Source: Lacticaseibacillus hulanensis (GTDB lineage: Bacteria > Bacillota > Bacilli > Lactobacillales > Lactobacillaceae). From it: a DNA stretch of 34,864 nucleotides. Within the stretch, counting starts at the first letter, position 1; each line of letters begins with the position of its first letter. The notes under the pieces were generated by a model that was given only the letters and a program-made list of their open reading frames with translations, was not told the DNA's origin and did no database searches. Positions 8,345 through 15,722 of the stretch are shown here, piece by piece. Location of the stretch: the NCBI RefSeq assembly GCF_004010095.1, contig NZ_RRYD01000032.1, positions 1 through 34,864 of the forward strand, read 5' to 3'. Made by a program: the position numbers and the translations under genes.

Positions 8345-9037
8345 TTGCCCCAAACCTCACTAACTAAACAGACCTTGACGAGAATGGCGATTGCCATCTG
8401 CGCCCTGCTCGCTTACCAAATTGCCGAAATGCTGTTCATGTTGCCCATTAGGGGTCACTTCAGCAACCCCACCGTCAGCAGCCTGATTCTCATGCTCATC
8501 GGCTTTACGGTGCTGATATGGTGGCTCCGTCGCACCTACTTGCGCTTCACAAAAAACGCAACGCCGCCGGACCACCACGGCTGGTACTGGCAGGGCCCAG
8601 ATTTTAAGCGGCTGATGCGCGGGCTGGTAATTGGCCTAGTGCTTCTTGCAGCCGTGCAGGTGCTATCGAGCATTCTGGTCGCGCACCAAGTAATCCAGCA
8701 GTCCACCAACGAGGTCGCGCTGGACCGCCTGATAAGCCGCGCGCAGCTGACCATGACCGTCTTCACCGTCGTTGCCGCGCCGCTAACCGAGGAGCTGATT
8801 TTTCGCGGTCTCCTCATGAACCTCACCCCGCTGCCGCGCACTAAAGCGGTCCAGGCCTTCAATATTTTCATGAGCGCCGGCTGCTTTGCAATTGTTCATG
8901 GGCCAACTACGCTCATCGACGTTTTCATCTACGCCGGCATGGGCGCGGCGCTGGCCCTGACGTACGCAATCACCCGGGATTTGAAATGCTCAATTGCACT
9001 CCACATTTTAAACAACCTGCTCGCCGCACTGATTTGA
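8345..9037 (+). CDS. CPBP-family intramembrane metalloprotease (Abi/CAAX-type)
   Basis: The product has 230 residues with about six membrane spans. CPBP enzymes are integral membrane glutamate proteases that resemble the CAAX prenyl protease; in lactobacilli some act in bacteriocin immunity or maturation. The motifs are present: EELIFRG with Glu149, Glu150 and Arg154; FAIVH with His185; and HILNN with His220 and Asn224. The start is TTG at 8345, preceded by AAAGGAG with eight bases of spacing. It lies 20 bases after the 40-residue peptide gene, in the HelD operon. No bacteriocin gene is nearby, so an immunity role is not supported here. Confidence 0.87.
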   Translation: MPQTSLTKQTLTRMAIAICALLAYQIAEMLFMLPIRGHFSNPTVSSLILMLIGFTVLIWWLRRTYLRFTKNATPPDHHGWYWQGPDFKRLMRGLVIGLVLLAAVQVLSSILVAHQVIQQSTNEVALDRLISRAQLTMTVFTVVAAPLTEELIFRGLLMNLTPLPRTKAVQAFNIFMSAGCFAIVHGPTTLIDVFIYAGMGAALALTYAITRDLKCSIALHILNNLLAALI

Positions 9038-9054
9038 TTTTGTGAATGCGGGCA

Positions 9055-9086
9055 CAAAAAAACACCCAGCATTCGCTGGGTGTTTT
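9055..9086. terminator. Bidirectional terminator between the CPBP gene and tRNA-Thr
   Basis: Stem AACACCCAGC/GCTGGGTGTT (9061-9070 with 9075-9084) with tetraloop ATTC. The minus-strand side has a long T-run (plus-strand A-run 9056-9062), so it mainly ends the tRNA transcript. The plus-strand TTTTC can end the CPBP transcript. Confidence 0.9.
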
Positions 9087-9096
9087 CATATCAAGA

Positions 9097-9169
9097 TGCC
9101 GCCTACTGGATTCGAACCAGCGACCTCATCCTTACCATGGATGCGCTCTACCTACTGAGCTAAGGCGGC
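9097..9169 (-). tRNA. tRNA-Thr (anticodon GGT)
   Basis: A full cloverleaf of 73 bases. The acceptor arms GCCGCCT/AGGCGGC pair perfectly. The D arm is GCTCAGTAGGTAGAGC, the anticodon arm CATCC/GGATG encloses ATGGTAA, and the T arm is GCTGG-TTCGAAT-CCAGT. The anticodon GGT lies at 9134-9136 and reads ACC/ACU threonine codons. The discriminator is A and the 3' CCA is not encoded. The only mismatch-like pair is the outermost G-T in the T arm region. Confidence 0.97.
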
Positions 9170-9206
9170 ATTCGTCAACGGCTTTATTAATTTCAACCGC
9201 TCAAAT

Positions 9207-9236
9207 AATATACAACGAATCCGCCCTAGTTGGCAA
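9207..9236 (-). promoter_or_regulatory. Promoter of tRNA-Thr
   Basis: Minus-strand TTGCCA (9231-9236), an 18-base spacer and TATATT (9207-9212), 37 bases upstream of the mature tRNA 5' end. Confidence 0.65.
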
Positions 9237-9243
9237 GCCCTTT

Positions 9244-10143
9244 TCACACTTTTTGTGGCATTTTGCGCAAATCTGTCCCAGTTGCGACACTAATTGCTTC
9301 TAAACGTGCCACGATTTGGGGTGCGCCGATAAATTTCGCACTATGATACAACTCATGCAGTAGTTTGGCCCCAGACCGGTGATCCGCTCCGGGACACAGT
9401 AGTAGCTGCTCAGCTTCCAGTGCCCTGAGGTGAAATTCTGCACAAATATCGCCCGACCGCACCGGCAGTTGCCGCGTGACCGTCAGCACTTTGTCCAACC
9501 ACTCAAAATCGCGGGCTTCCATGAACAAATCCGCGACGCTGAGCAGCGCCACCAGCTGCATTCGCTGCCGGGTGTAATTCATGCGGTGTTCCTCCCGGTT
9601 AAAGCGGTGTAACCTGGGCCAAAGCTGCGGAATGTCCTGCCACAGCAAAACCCCCGTGCACAGCGTCCGGCGCAGCAGAATGAATTCGTACGACGTCCAG
9701 TCGTCCACCCGCATTAAATAGCTCAACACCAGCTTGCGTTCCTGCTCCTGCACCTTAATGTCACCAGATGACGCGAGCATCGCCGCCCGCATCCGCCACT
9801 CCACATTCTTCGTCATTGCGTACAGGATGCGACAACGCAGCGCAAACCCAGCAATTTGTTCGTCTGCATCCCGCGTCACCCCGAGCACGCCAACATATTG
9901 CAGGAATTCATCGAACGAATCAGGAAACGTCCCCGTACTGGTGATGAGAAACTCATGCATCGTCACGGGTACTTCCTGAAGCAAGCTAATGACACTCGAC
10001 AGGCTCAAATCCGAGCGTTTATTTTCAAAGCGCGACACTGTCTGCACGGCAACACCCGCGCCCATCAATTCCCGCTGATGAAGCCCCGAATTCACCCGCG
10101 TTAAGTGGAACATCAACCCAAAATCACCAATTGTTTCAACCAT
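9244..10143 (-). CDS. Rgg/GadR/MutR-like transcriptional regulator (downstream copy)
   Basis: The product has 299 residues. An N-terminal helix-turn-helix (MVETIGDFGLMFHLTRVNSG to about residue 65, with TVSRFENKRSDLS) is followed by a long helical C-terminal region, as in Rgg proteins. Those proteins commonly bind short peptide pheromones through TPR-like repeats. ATG at 10143 is chosen because it overlaps the upstream stop as TAATG and has GGGGGTGA before it; an in-frame start at 10167 lies inside the neighbour. The two regulators are therefore probably co-translated. I found no convincing short hydrophobic peptide gene beside them. Confidence 0.82.
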   Translation of the reverse strand: MVETIGDFGLMFHLTRVNSGLHQRELMGAGVAVQTVSRFENKRSDLSLSSVISLLQEVPVTMHEFLITSTGTFPDSFDEFLQYVGVLGVTRDADEQIAGFALRCRILYAMTKNVEWRMRAAMLASSGDIKVQEQERKLVLSYLMRVDDWTSYEFILLRRTLCTGVLLWQDIPQLWPRLHRFNREEHRMNYTRQRMQLVALLSVADLFMEARDFEWLDKVLTVTRQLPVRSGDICAEFHLRALEAEQLLLCPGADHRSGAKLLHELYHSAKFIGAPQIVARLEAISVATGTDLRKMPQKV

Positions 10144-10997
10144 TACTTCACCCCCAATTCCGGCCACACTAGTTTTGTGTGTGCCAAATACCGCCGTACT
10201 TCGCTGTGATCATCAAGCACTCTAAGTGTGGCAATCACGTCTGCGCGCTTCTTGTCTGCTTCCTGCGTCAACCCTTGAGCAAGGTCAGCCTCCGCCTCAA
10301 GTGCGAGTAACGTGAGCCGCTCGTACAAATCAGACGGCGACAAATGTTGGCCCATCAGCTGCATCAGGTCCTTGGCTTTGTTCGAATTATGCATGTACAC
10401 CTCGGCCTCGGCCAGCGCCCACATCGCGGAAAATGAGGTCCCCGGGCGCAGGTAGAGCACGTCATCCCACCAAGATTGCCGGTCAAGCGTCGCAATTGCG
10501 TGTCGCCGCACGCTGGCAGGAAGCGCAATTGCTGTGTGTGTGATAATCAGATTTACGAACACACCGTAATGCTGACTGCGATTAACGATGTTGGTTAGCG
10601 CAAATTTTTCCACCCGGGTCAGTTCATTGCGTCGCTGCAACGGCGAGAGCAGGATTACCCGGTTGACTGCGCGAACAACGCGCTCCACCCTTTCCGGAAA
10701 CAATACGTGGCTTAGCATGCGCGCATCGCCGGTTCGCTGAGCGTAATCAAGCGCGAACGCCCACCAGTCGAGCCAGTTACTACTGCGCAGGCTGCGGACC
10801 GCCAGCAATTCTTCCATACTGACATGAATATTCTCGAGCAGGCGGCCTAGGCGAACGAAGCCAATTCGCGTATTCCCCCGCTCAAACTGGGACAAAAACT
10901 GAATCGAGGCCGCCTTGTTGTCACTTGCCTCGCGCATACTGAACCCTTTACTAACCCGAAAGTCGCGGTAGATTGGTCCGAATTCAGATTCAAGCAT
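10143..10997 (-). CDS. Rgg-like transcriptional regulator (upstream copy)
   Basis: The product has 284 residues with the same layout as its downstream neighbour: a helix-turn-helix at residues 1-65 (IYRDFRVSKGFSMREAS, then SQFERGNTRI) and a helical C-terminal region (LYERLTLLALEAEADLAQG). Sequence identity to the neighbour is low by eye, so this is an old duplication or two related genes. ATG at 10997 has AAGGAGGTG eight bases upstream; a GTG at 11000 is too close. The stop overlaps the next start codon. The targets are unknown; the divergent gene-free region to the right is a plausible place for an autoregulatory site. Confidence 0.8.
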   Translation of the reverse strand: MLESEFGPIYRDFRVSKGFSMREASDNKAASIQFLSQFERGNTRIGFVRLGRLLENIHVSMEELLAVRSLRSSNWLDWWAFALDYAQRTGDARMLSHVLFPERVERVVRAVNRVILLSPLQRRNELTRVEKFALTNIVNRSQHYGVFVNLIITHTAIALPASVRRHAIATLDRQSWWDDVLYLRPGTSFSAMWALAEAEVYMHNSNKAKDLMQLMGQHLSPSDLYERLTLLALEAEADLAQGLTQEADKKRADVIATLRVLDDHSEVRRYLAHTKLVWPELGVK

Positions 10998-11139
10998 CAC
11001 TTATGCACCTCCTTACCTGACGTAATCCCTCCCGTGGGTTTTTATCTATGTAAATAGTATATGTGGCTATACCAATACTAGTGAGGCAACAATTGAAAAG
11101 TATTTTTACGAATTTACCTAATCGATACATTCGCGAAAC

Positions 11140-11182
11140 AAAATATAAAAAGGGGTACCCACAGATTTTGCTGGTGGGTACC
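11140..11182 (-). terminator. Probable minus-strand terminator
   Basis: Arms GGTACCCA/TGGGTACC (11154-11161 with 11175-11182) plus an inner CAG/CTG. In the minus sense CCTTTTTATATTTT follows. It probably ends transcripts arriving from the HD hydrolase gene through the twin hairpins. Confidence 0.6.
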
Positions 11183-11320
11183 TCTTTGAGGGAAATGTTC
11201 GGGTTATGGACGATGAGATTCGGCGCTCGGCTTTGGCTGCGTGCCGCTGAAGGGAACATGATGGCTAATGCGGAAAGGAGGCGGCGGGATGGTTGGGGTG
11301 CGTCGGCCTGATTTTTCCGC

Positions 11321-11379
11321 TTACCACGAGTCTGAACTAGCCGAGCAAAGAACGCTCGGCTAGTTCAAACTCACGGTAA
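11321..11379 (-). repeat. Long hairpin element 1 (related to element 2)
   Basis: Two 26-base arms (11321-11346 and 11354-11379) around a 7-base loop. In the plus sense there are three A-C type mismatches; in the minus sense all three become G-U pairs, so the arms pair completely. It shares TTACCG, GAGTTTGA, TCAGACTC and GTGGTAA (minus sense) with element 2. There is no T-run, so it is not a standard terminator. Confidence 0.6.
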
Positions 11380-11447
11380 TGCTCAAAAGCTACCAGGTGG
11401 CTGCACTCTGTGTTCTTAGTCGAGCTCCGCGGGGCAGAAGGTTCCGG

Positions 11448-11505
11448 TTACCCACGAATTGAGTCTGATGGGCAAAACCCGCCATCAAACTCAATTCGCC
11501 GGTAA
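11448..11505 (-). repeat. Long hairpin element 2 (related to element 1)
   Basis: Arms of 24 bases (11448-11471 and 11482-11505) around a 10-base loop. In the minus sense there are two G-U pairs and one G-G mismatch. It shares the outer TTACCG, the GAGTTTGA/TCAGACTC block and the GTGG(G)TAA end with element 1. It has an extra CGAATT/AATTCG stem step and a shorter apical stem. Confidence 0.6.
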
Positions 11506-11538
11506 TCCTCACCTTCTATGCGCCCCCCTCCGCTCTGT

Positions 11539-12189
11539 TTACCTGTTTCCCTCCACCTCCGCCTCGAACTCATCTAGGAAGTCGCGGAGGACGCGGGTAC
11601 GGGCCCGACCGATTTCGCGGGCGGCTGGGGTGTTTAACGTTCCCGCAATGCCGAGCAATTTTTCGTGGAAGTGCTGAATCGTTCCACCTGCATTCTTGTG
11701 GTACTCAGCGCTGGACAAGTTGCTCCGGGCACCCTGACCGTCATCTAGTGGTCGTCCCTTTGCCCCGCCATACGCAAAAGCACGCGCAATACCAATTGCC
11801 CCAATCGCGTCCAGCCGGTCGGCGTCCTGCACCAGCTGGCCGTTCACATCAAGGTGGACATCGTGATCCAGACCGTAACTGAATGACATTTGGTCGATGA
11901 TGGCTAGGATTTCATCAATCTGGGCTTGTGTGTACATGAGCTCCTGCAACTTCGCCTGCGTCAGCCCCCGCGCTGCCACCTTGTCCGCCACGAGCTTTTC
12001 GTCGTAGGTGTCGTGCAGTGTCGCCGCCGTCAGCACAATTAGTGCATCCGCACCCGCCGTCTTGCTCAGTAACAACCGCGCATTCGCCAGCACCCGGTCG
12101 ATGTGGTCCATGCCATGACCGCTGCCGTCACCATTTAAAATCGAACTCGCGTATGCGTATGCCTGTTCCAATTGTGCTTTGCTGTCCAT
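11539..12189 (-). CDS. HD-domain metal-dependent phosphohydrolase (YpgQ/YedJ-like)
   Basis: The product has 216 residues. HD-domain enzymes are cytoplasmic metal-dependent phosphohydrolases; relatives of this type act on nucleotides or pyrophosphate bonds, but the substrate cannot be told from the sequence. The metal ligands are visible: GHGMDHIDRV with His25, ATLHDTYD with His59 and Asp60, and VQDADRLDAIGAIG. ATG at 12189 is chosen because AGGTGAT precedes it; the GTG at 12198 directly follows the stop codon of the aldo/keto reductase. The two genes are nearly contiguous and should be co-transcribed. Confidence 0.88.
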   Translation of the reverse strand: MDSKAQLEQAYAYASSILNGDGSGHGMDHIDRVLANARLLLSKTAGADALIVLTAATLHDTYDEKLVADKVAARGLTQAKLQELMYTQAQIDEILAIIDQMSFSYGLDHDVHLDVNGQLVQDADRLDAIGAIGIARAFAYGGAKGRPLDDGQGARSNLSSAEYHKNAGGTIQHFHEKLLGIAGTLNTPAAREIGRARTRVLRDFLDEFEAEVEGNR

Positions 12190-12198
12190 ATTAATCAC

Positions 12199-13104
12199 CT
12201 ATTCATCGTAATTCACGGGAGAATCTGGCCACTTCTGCGTCGCCATCCCGAAGTCTGTGTCCGTGCCGTACCAACCAAATGCCGGATACCACAGGGACCG
12301 CTCATTTTTATCGAGCCCACGAATTGCCGCCATCTCAGCATCCGTCAATTCAAAGTCCCAGATGTCTGCGTTCTCCACCAGCCGGTTTTCGTGCACGGTC
12401 TTCGGAATTGTAATCACGTTGCTCTGCACGTCAAAGCGCAAAATCACCTGGGCCGCCGTTTTACCGTGTGCCTGCGCAATCGCGCCGATTGTCGGGTCGC
12501 TCATTGCGCTGCCGTGGCCAAGTGGCGACCAGCCCTCAAGCTGAATGCCGTGCTCGCGCGCGAAATCCTGCATTTCCCGTTCCTGCATCTGGGGGTTGAA
12601 TTCCACCTGATTAATAGCTGGTACAATTTTGCCCTGACGCAGCAGAACCTGCAGGCGGTGGACGTCAAAGTTCGAGACCCCAATCGCCCGCACCTTACCC
12701 GCCGCGTACAAATCCTCAAGGGCACGCCAGGTCTCAACGTACATCCCGTCAACCGGCCAGTGAATTAGGTACAGATCCAGGTAATCCAGCTGCAAACGCG
12801 CCAGGGTGCCGTCAAACTTGGCAATCGTCTGTGCGTAACCGTGGTCCTGGTTAGCCACCTTCGACGTGACAAACAGGTCGCTGCGTTTGATTAGCCCATC
12901 CGCCAGTGCCCGGGCAATGCCGCGGCCAACGCCGGTTTCGTTACCGTACTGCTTAGCCGTATCCACCATCTTGTAGCCGTGCTTCAGCGCCGCATACACA
13001 GCGTTCTCGGCCGACGCGTTATCCGCTTGCCAAACCCCGAGCCCGAAAATCGGCATCTGCACACCGTTGTTCAAGGTCAAACGACTATTTAAATTTGTTG
13101 CCAT
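12199..13104 (-). CDS. Aldo/keto reductase family oxidoreductase
   Basis: The product has 301 residues, a normal (beta/alpha)8-barrel length. It should reduce aldehydes or ketones with NADPH in the cytoplasm. The catalytic tetrad is Asp48, Tyr53, Lys82 and His115 (MVDTAKQYGNE, VTSKV, YLIHWP). The family motif GVSNFDVHRL is present, as is the cofactor-binding end IPKTVHENRLVENADI. ATG at 13104 sits at the right distance from AAGTGG; the ATG at 13110 is too close. It is divergent from a MarR-type gene, which may control it. The close HD-domain gene shares its transcript. The physiological substrate is unknown. Confidence 0.92.
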   Translation of the reverse strand: MATNLNSRLTLNNGVQMPIFGLGVWQADNASAENAVYAALKHGYKMVDTAKQYGNETGVGRGIARALADGLIKRSDLFVTSKVANQDHGYAQTIAKFDGTLARLQLDYLDLYLIHWPVDGMYVETWRALEDLYAAGKVRAIGVSNFDVHRLQVLLRQGKIVPAINQVEFNPQMQEREMQDFAREHGIQLEGWSPLGHGSAMSDPTIGAIAQAHGKTAAQVILRFDVQSNVITIPKTVHENRLVENADIWDFELTDAEMAAIRGLDKNERSLWYPAFGWYGTDTDFGMATQKWPDSPVNYDE

Positions 13105-13134
13105 AATCATCCACTTCTTTCACATAACAAGATA

Positions 13135-13163
13135 AGCATAACCCCTGCAATCAAGCTGGTCGA
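13135..13163 (-). promoter_or_regulatory. Possible promoter of the aldo/keto reductase gene
   Basis: Minus-strand TCGACC (13158-13163), a 17-base spacer and TATGCT (13135-13140), 31 bases from the chosen start codon. Both boxes match consensus at four of six positions. Confidence 0.4.
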
Positions 13164-13231
13164 GGGGCAAACGCACTCTTTTGCTGGGCCAATTGCCCCA
13201 AAGTAGGGCAGCGCCCGCACAGCCATGCTAC

Positions 13232-13251
13232 ACTTATATTAACGAGTAAGT
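13232..13251. promoter_or_regulatory. Possible MarR operator and -10 box
   Basis: Inverted repeat ACTTA-N10-TAAGT. A TATATT box (13235-13240) for the marR-type gene lies inside it, 48 bases before its start codon. The position suits autoregulation; the arms are short. Confidence 0.3.
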
Positions 13252-13287
13252 TGCCCGCCGCAATTACTAAAAGTGAGGTGCTTTTTT

Positions 13288-13701
13288 ATGAAAAAATCTG
13301 TTATTCGCGCAATGGCCAGTGCCGATGAGTTTGCCCGGCACATTCACACCAACCCGAACACGCCGCTCAACGCAATGCAGCTCGATATTTTGTTCACCGT
13401 CACGAATACACCCGAGGCGATGCGGCCAAGTGAACTGGCAACCAAGCTGAACGTCAATCGCCCCATCATCACCAAGAATGCGGCGGTGCTAATTGATCTG
13501 GGCTATTTAACCAAGGTGCCCGAAGATGATGACGGCCGCGCCTTCACCTTCGCGCTCACCCGCTCCGGCGAGTCACTCACCTCGGGACTACTCGGCAAGC
13601 AGTACTACGGCAACATCGACAAGCTGCTCGCCATACTGGGCAAGAAGAAGCTGAACAAGCTGACCCGCCTGCTTGATGAGGCCAACGCCGCATTGCATTG
13701 A
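13288..13701 (+). CDS. MarR-family transcriptional regulator
   Basis: The product has 137 residues, the usual MarR length. The winged helix-turn-helix runs from about residue 25 to 95 (MQLDILFTVTNTPEAMRPSE, then LNVNRPIITKNAAVLIDLGY), and the wing contains EDDDGRAFTFALT with the Asp-x-Arg pattern. It is expected to bind DNA as a dimer and respond to a small ligand. ATG at 13288 follows GTGAGGTG with seven bases of spacing; an in-frame GTG at 13273 lies in that site. It is divergent from the aldo/keto reductase gene and is the obvious candidate regulator of it and of itself. Confidence 0.85.
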   Translation: MKKSVIRAMASADEFARHIHTNPNTPLNAMQLDILFTVTNTPEAMRPSELATKLNVNRPIITKNAAVLIDLGYLTKVPEDDDGRAFTFALTRSGESLTSGLLGKQYYGNIDKLLAILGKKKLNKLTRLLDEANAALH

Positions 13702-13722
13702 ACACTCAACGCTAGGAACACA

Positions 13723-13757
13723 AAAAGAGGGTAAGACTTTCGGTCTTACCCTCTTTT
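13723..13757. terminator. Bidirectional terminator between marR-type gene and oppA
   Basis: Perfect 15-bp stem AAAAGAGGGTAAGAC/GTCTTACCCTCTTTT (13723-13737 with 13743-13757) with loop TTTCG. The T-rich arms serve both converging transcripts. Confidence 0.93.
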
Positions 13758-13769
13758 GCACCCGTCAGA

Positions 13770-15410
13770 CTACTTGTTAGTAGTACCAACGAAGTTAATC
13801 ATGTTACCTGGGCTGTAAGGCATGTGCTTAATCGTCTTCTTGGTCAGGTGAGCTTCACCAGTCTGGTACAGGCCGATGACACTCTGCTGGTCAGCGATGA
13901 TTTCGTTAGCCTTCTTCAGGTCGTTCCAACGCTTGCTGATGGAAGTTGCATCAGTCGTCTTGGAAGCCTTGATCAGCTTGTCGTACTGAGCGTTGCTCCA
14001 TTCACCCATGTTGTAACTGTTGCCAGTTGTGAACAGGTCAAGGAAGCTAATTGCGTCAGGGAAGTCAGCCTGCCAGGATGAAACAACGACGTCAGCCTGG
14101 TGGTCAAGAGACAGCTGAACACGCGTCTTGAATGGTACGGACTTGGTTGCTACCTTGATGCCAGGAAGAGCCTTGGTCCATGCACCCTGCAGGTATTCAA
14201 GGGTCTTCTTCGCAACGTCGGTGTCGTCAGACAGCAGCGTGAAGGAAACAGAGTCAATTCCTTCTTCTTTCAGGCCTTCCTTGTAGAGCTTAGCAGCTTC
14301 CTTCACGTTGTACTTGGAGTTAGCAGCGTATTTCTTGGAAGAGTCGGTAGCGAAGTCCTTGCCGTTATCGTCGTTCGAGAACAGCCCGTAAGGTACAGGT
14401 GTGGAGATTGGACGGGAACCATCACCAAGAACCTTCTTGATGAATTCCTTACGGTTGATGGACAGGGAAAGCGCCTTGCGAATCTTCGCGTTGCCGAGAG
14501 CCTTCACGCGCTTAGCGTTCATTTCAAGGTAAGTCGTCCGGCCCTGAGTTACAGTGTTGTACTCGGGGTCATTCTGCATCTGGGCAGCGGTGTCCCCAGA
14601 CAGAATTGCGTCGTCAAGCTTGCCACCCTGGTAAAGGTTAAGTGCGGTCGTTGCTTCCTTAACCACCTGCGTGGAAATGGTCTGCACGTGCACGTTCTTC
14701 GCGTTCCAGTACTTAGGGTTCTTCTTTTCTGTCCAAGAGTTAGAGGAACCGTTCCACTTGGTCAAGGTGTATGGCCCGTTGTAAGTGGTCGTTTTCGCAC
14801 TGGTCCCGTACTTTTCGCCGTACTTTTCAACTGCGGACTTTTCAACTGGGTTGAAGACCTGCAGCGTAATCATGGATTCAAAGTAAGGCATTGGCGTGTC
14901 CAGGGTAACCTGGAAGGTGTACTTGCCAGTTGCCTTAGCACCAAGTGAGGATGCTGGCTTCTTGCCCGCCTGAATATCTGCTGCATTCTTAATCCCAGTA
15001 GTGATATATGCATATTCAGACTTGGTCTTAGGGTCAGCCAACCGCTGCCATGAGTATTCGAAGTCTTGGGCAGTAATCGCCTTCCCGTCGCTCCACTTAG
15101 CACCTTTACGAATTGTGAAGGTGTAAGTCTTTTGGTCCTTGGAGACCTTCGCCTTGGAAGTGGCGAGATCTGGTTCGAGCTTCTTACCGTCGTAACGGAG
15201 AAGACCAGCACCGGTATCCTGCAAAACCTGACCTGAAATAGCGTCCGTAGCCTTAGCTGCGTCCATTGTGGCGATAACATCCTTCGCCATGCGTTTGATG
15301 GATTGGTCCTTACTGCTGGTATCCGAGCTGGAATTGCTGCTACCGCAAGCGGCGAGCAGAATAACCAACGTGGTCAGCGAAGCGCCAAGCCATAGTGGTT
15401 TCTTCTTCAT
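13770..15410 (-). CDS. oppA: Oligopeptide ABC transporter substrate-binding lipoprotein OppA (second copy)
   Basis: The product has 546 residues. The lipobox is LAAC with Cys22 after MKKKPLWLGAS, and a Ser/Asp-rich linker follows. It has the family-5 solute-binding fold, with blocks shared with its neighbours (GAKWSDGKAITAQDFEYSW, DAISFLDLFTTGN, GEAHLTKKTIKHMPYSPGN). It captures peptides outside the cell for the OppBCDF importer. ATG at 15410 follows GGAGGG. It lies at the end of the opp region, beyond a terminator, so it probably has its own promoter (TATTCT box about 45 bases upstream). An A/T dyad lies further upstream at 15484-15500. Confidence 0.94.
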   Translation of the reverse strand: MKKKPLWLGASLTTLVILLAACGSSNSSSDTSSKDQSIKRMAKDVIATMDAAKATDAISGQVLQDTGAGLLRYDGKKLEPDLATSKAKVSKDQKTYTFTIRKGAKWSDGKAITAQDFEYSWQRLADPKTKSEYAYITTGIKNAADIQAGKKPASSLGAKATGKYTFQVTLDTPMPYFESMITLQVFNPVEKSAVEKYGEKYGTSAKTTTYNGPYTLTKWNGSSNSWTEKKNPKYWNAKNVHVQTISTQVVKEATTALNLYQGGKLDDAILSGDTAAQMQNDPEYNTVTQGRTTYLEMNAKRVKALGNAKIRKALSLSINRKEFIKKVLGDGSRPISTPVPYGLFSNDDNGKDFATDSSKKYAANSKYNVKEAAKLYKEGLKEEGIDSVSFTLLSDDTDVAKKTLEYLQGAWTKALPGIKVATKSVPFKTRVQLSLDHQADVVVSSWQADFPDAISFLDLFTTGNSYNMGEWSNAQYDKLIKASKTTDATSISKRWNDLKKANEIIADQQSVIGLYQTGEAHLTKKTIKHMPYSPGNMINFVGTTNK

Positions 15411-15684
15411 GTGTTTCCCTCCGAAAATTCTTTGATTTCAACTATGTTTCTTAGAATACATCACATTTTACTTAATGTACACTAATTTTTCAAAAAAATT
15501 GCTCATTTTCGTCTATTTATTTCGACACGTGTCACAGTATGTGAACAATTTGCATGTTTTTGCCACATTGTTTGAACTTTTCTCATTTTGAGCCGTCACG
15601 CAACTTGTACGCGAAAAAATGCGGATACTCATCTGCGGGCAAAAATGAGATAAACGTCGCAATTAAATTAGCCACGGCAAACAA
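15411..15684. other. Upstream region of the second oppA
   Basis: AT-rich and without a gene. In the minus sense TATTCT near 15451-15456 with TGTACA 17 bases before it is a plausible promoter. ACATT-AAGTAA-AATGT (around 15462-15477) and a 17-base A/T dyad (15484-15500) could be operator sites. Nothing recognisable lies in 15510-15684. Confidence 0.35.
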
Positions 15685-15712
15685 AAAAGGAACGGCAAAT
15701 GCCGTTCCTTTT
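15685..15712 (-). terminator. Rho-independent terminator of third oppA
   Basis: Stem AAAAGGAACGGC/GCCGTTCCTTTT (15685-15696 with 15701-15712), loop AAAT, T-run on the minus strand from the A-run at 15683-15688. It lies 11 bases past the stop codon at 15723. Confidence 0.92.
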
Positions 15713-15722
15713 ATTTGCGAGA

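Larger units (their letters stand above)
10998..11538. other. Gene-free region with a terminator and two related long hairpins
   Basis: From left to right it holds the AT-rich upstream region of the Rgg pair (10998-11110), a minus-strand terminator (11140-11182), a short plus-strand open frame with a good ribosome site (11289-11363, 24 residues, probably chance), and twin hairpins at 11321-11379 and 11448-11505. The twin hairpins lie in the 3' flank of the HD hydrolase gene. No longer convincing gene is present on either strand. Confidence 0.55.

Noticed and set aside
8345-9037. Bacteriocin immunity locus based on the CPBP protein
   Set aside because: No double-glycine leader peptide, transporter or other bacteriocin gene is visible nearby; the family assignment alone does not support it.
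11063-11311. Plus-strand open frame of 82 codons in the gene-free region
   Set aside because: It has no ribosome site at its start, crosses a clear terminator hairpin and runs through the upstream region of the Rgg pair.
10998-11538. Insertion-sequence remnant or MITE
   Set aside because: The hairpins lack a clear target duplication and a transposase-like end, and the pairing bias points to RNA; a repeat family is still possible, so they are listed as repeats only.
14100-14948. Long plus-strand open frame (282 codons) opposite the second oppA
   Set aside because: It is antisense to a strongly supported lipoprotein gene, starts without a ribosome site and has no recognisable motif.
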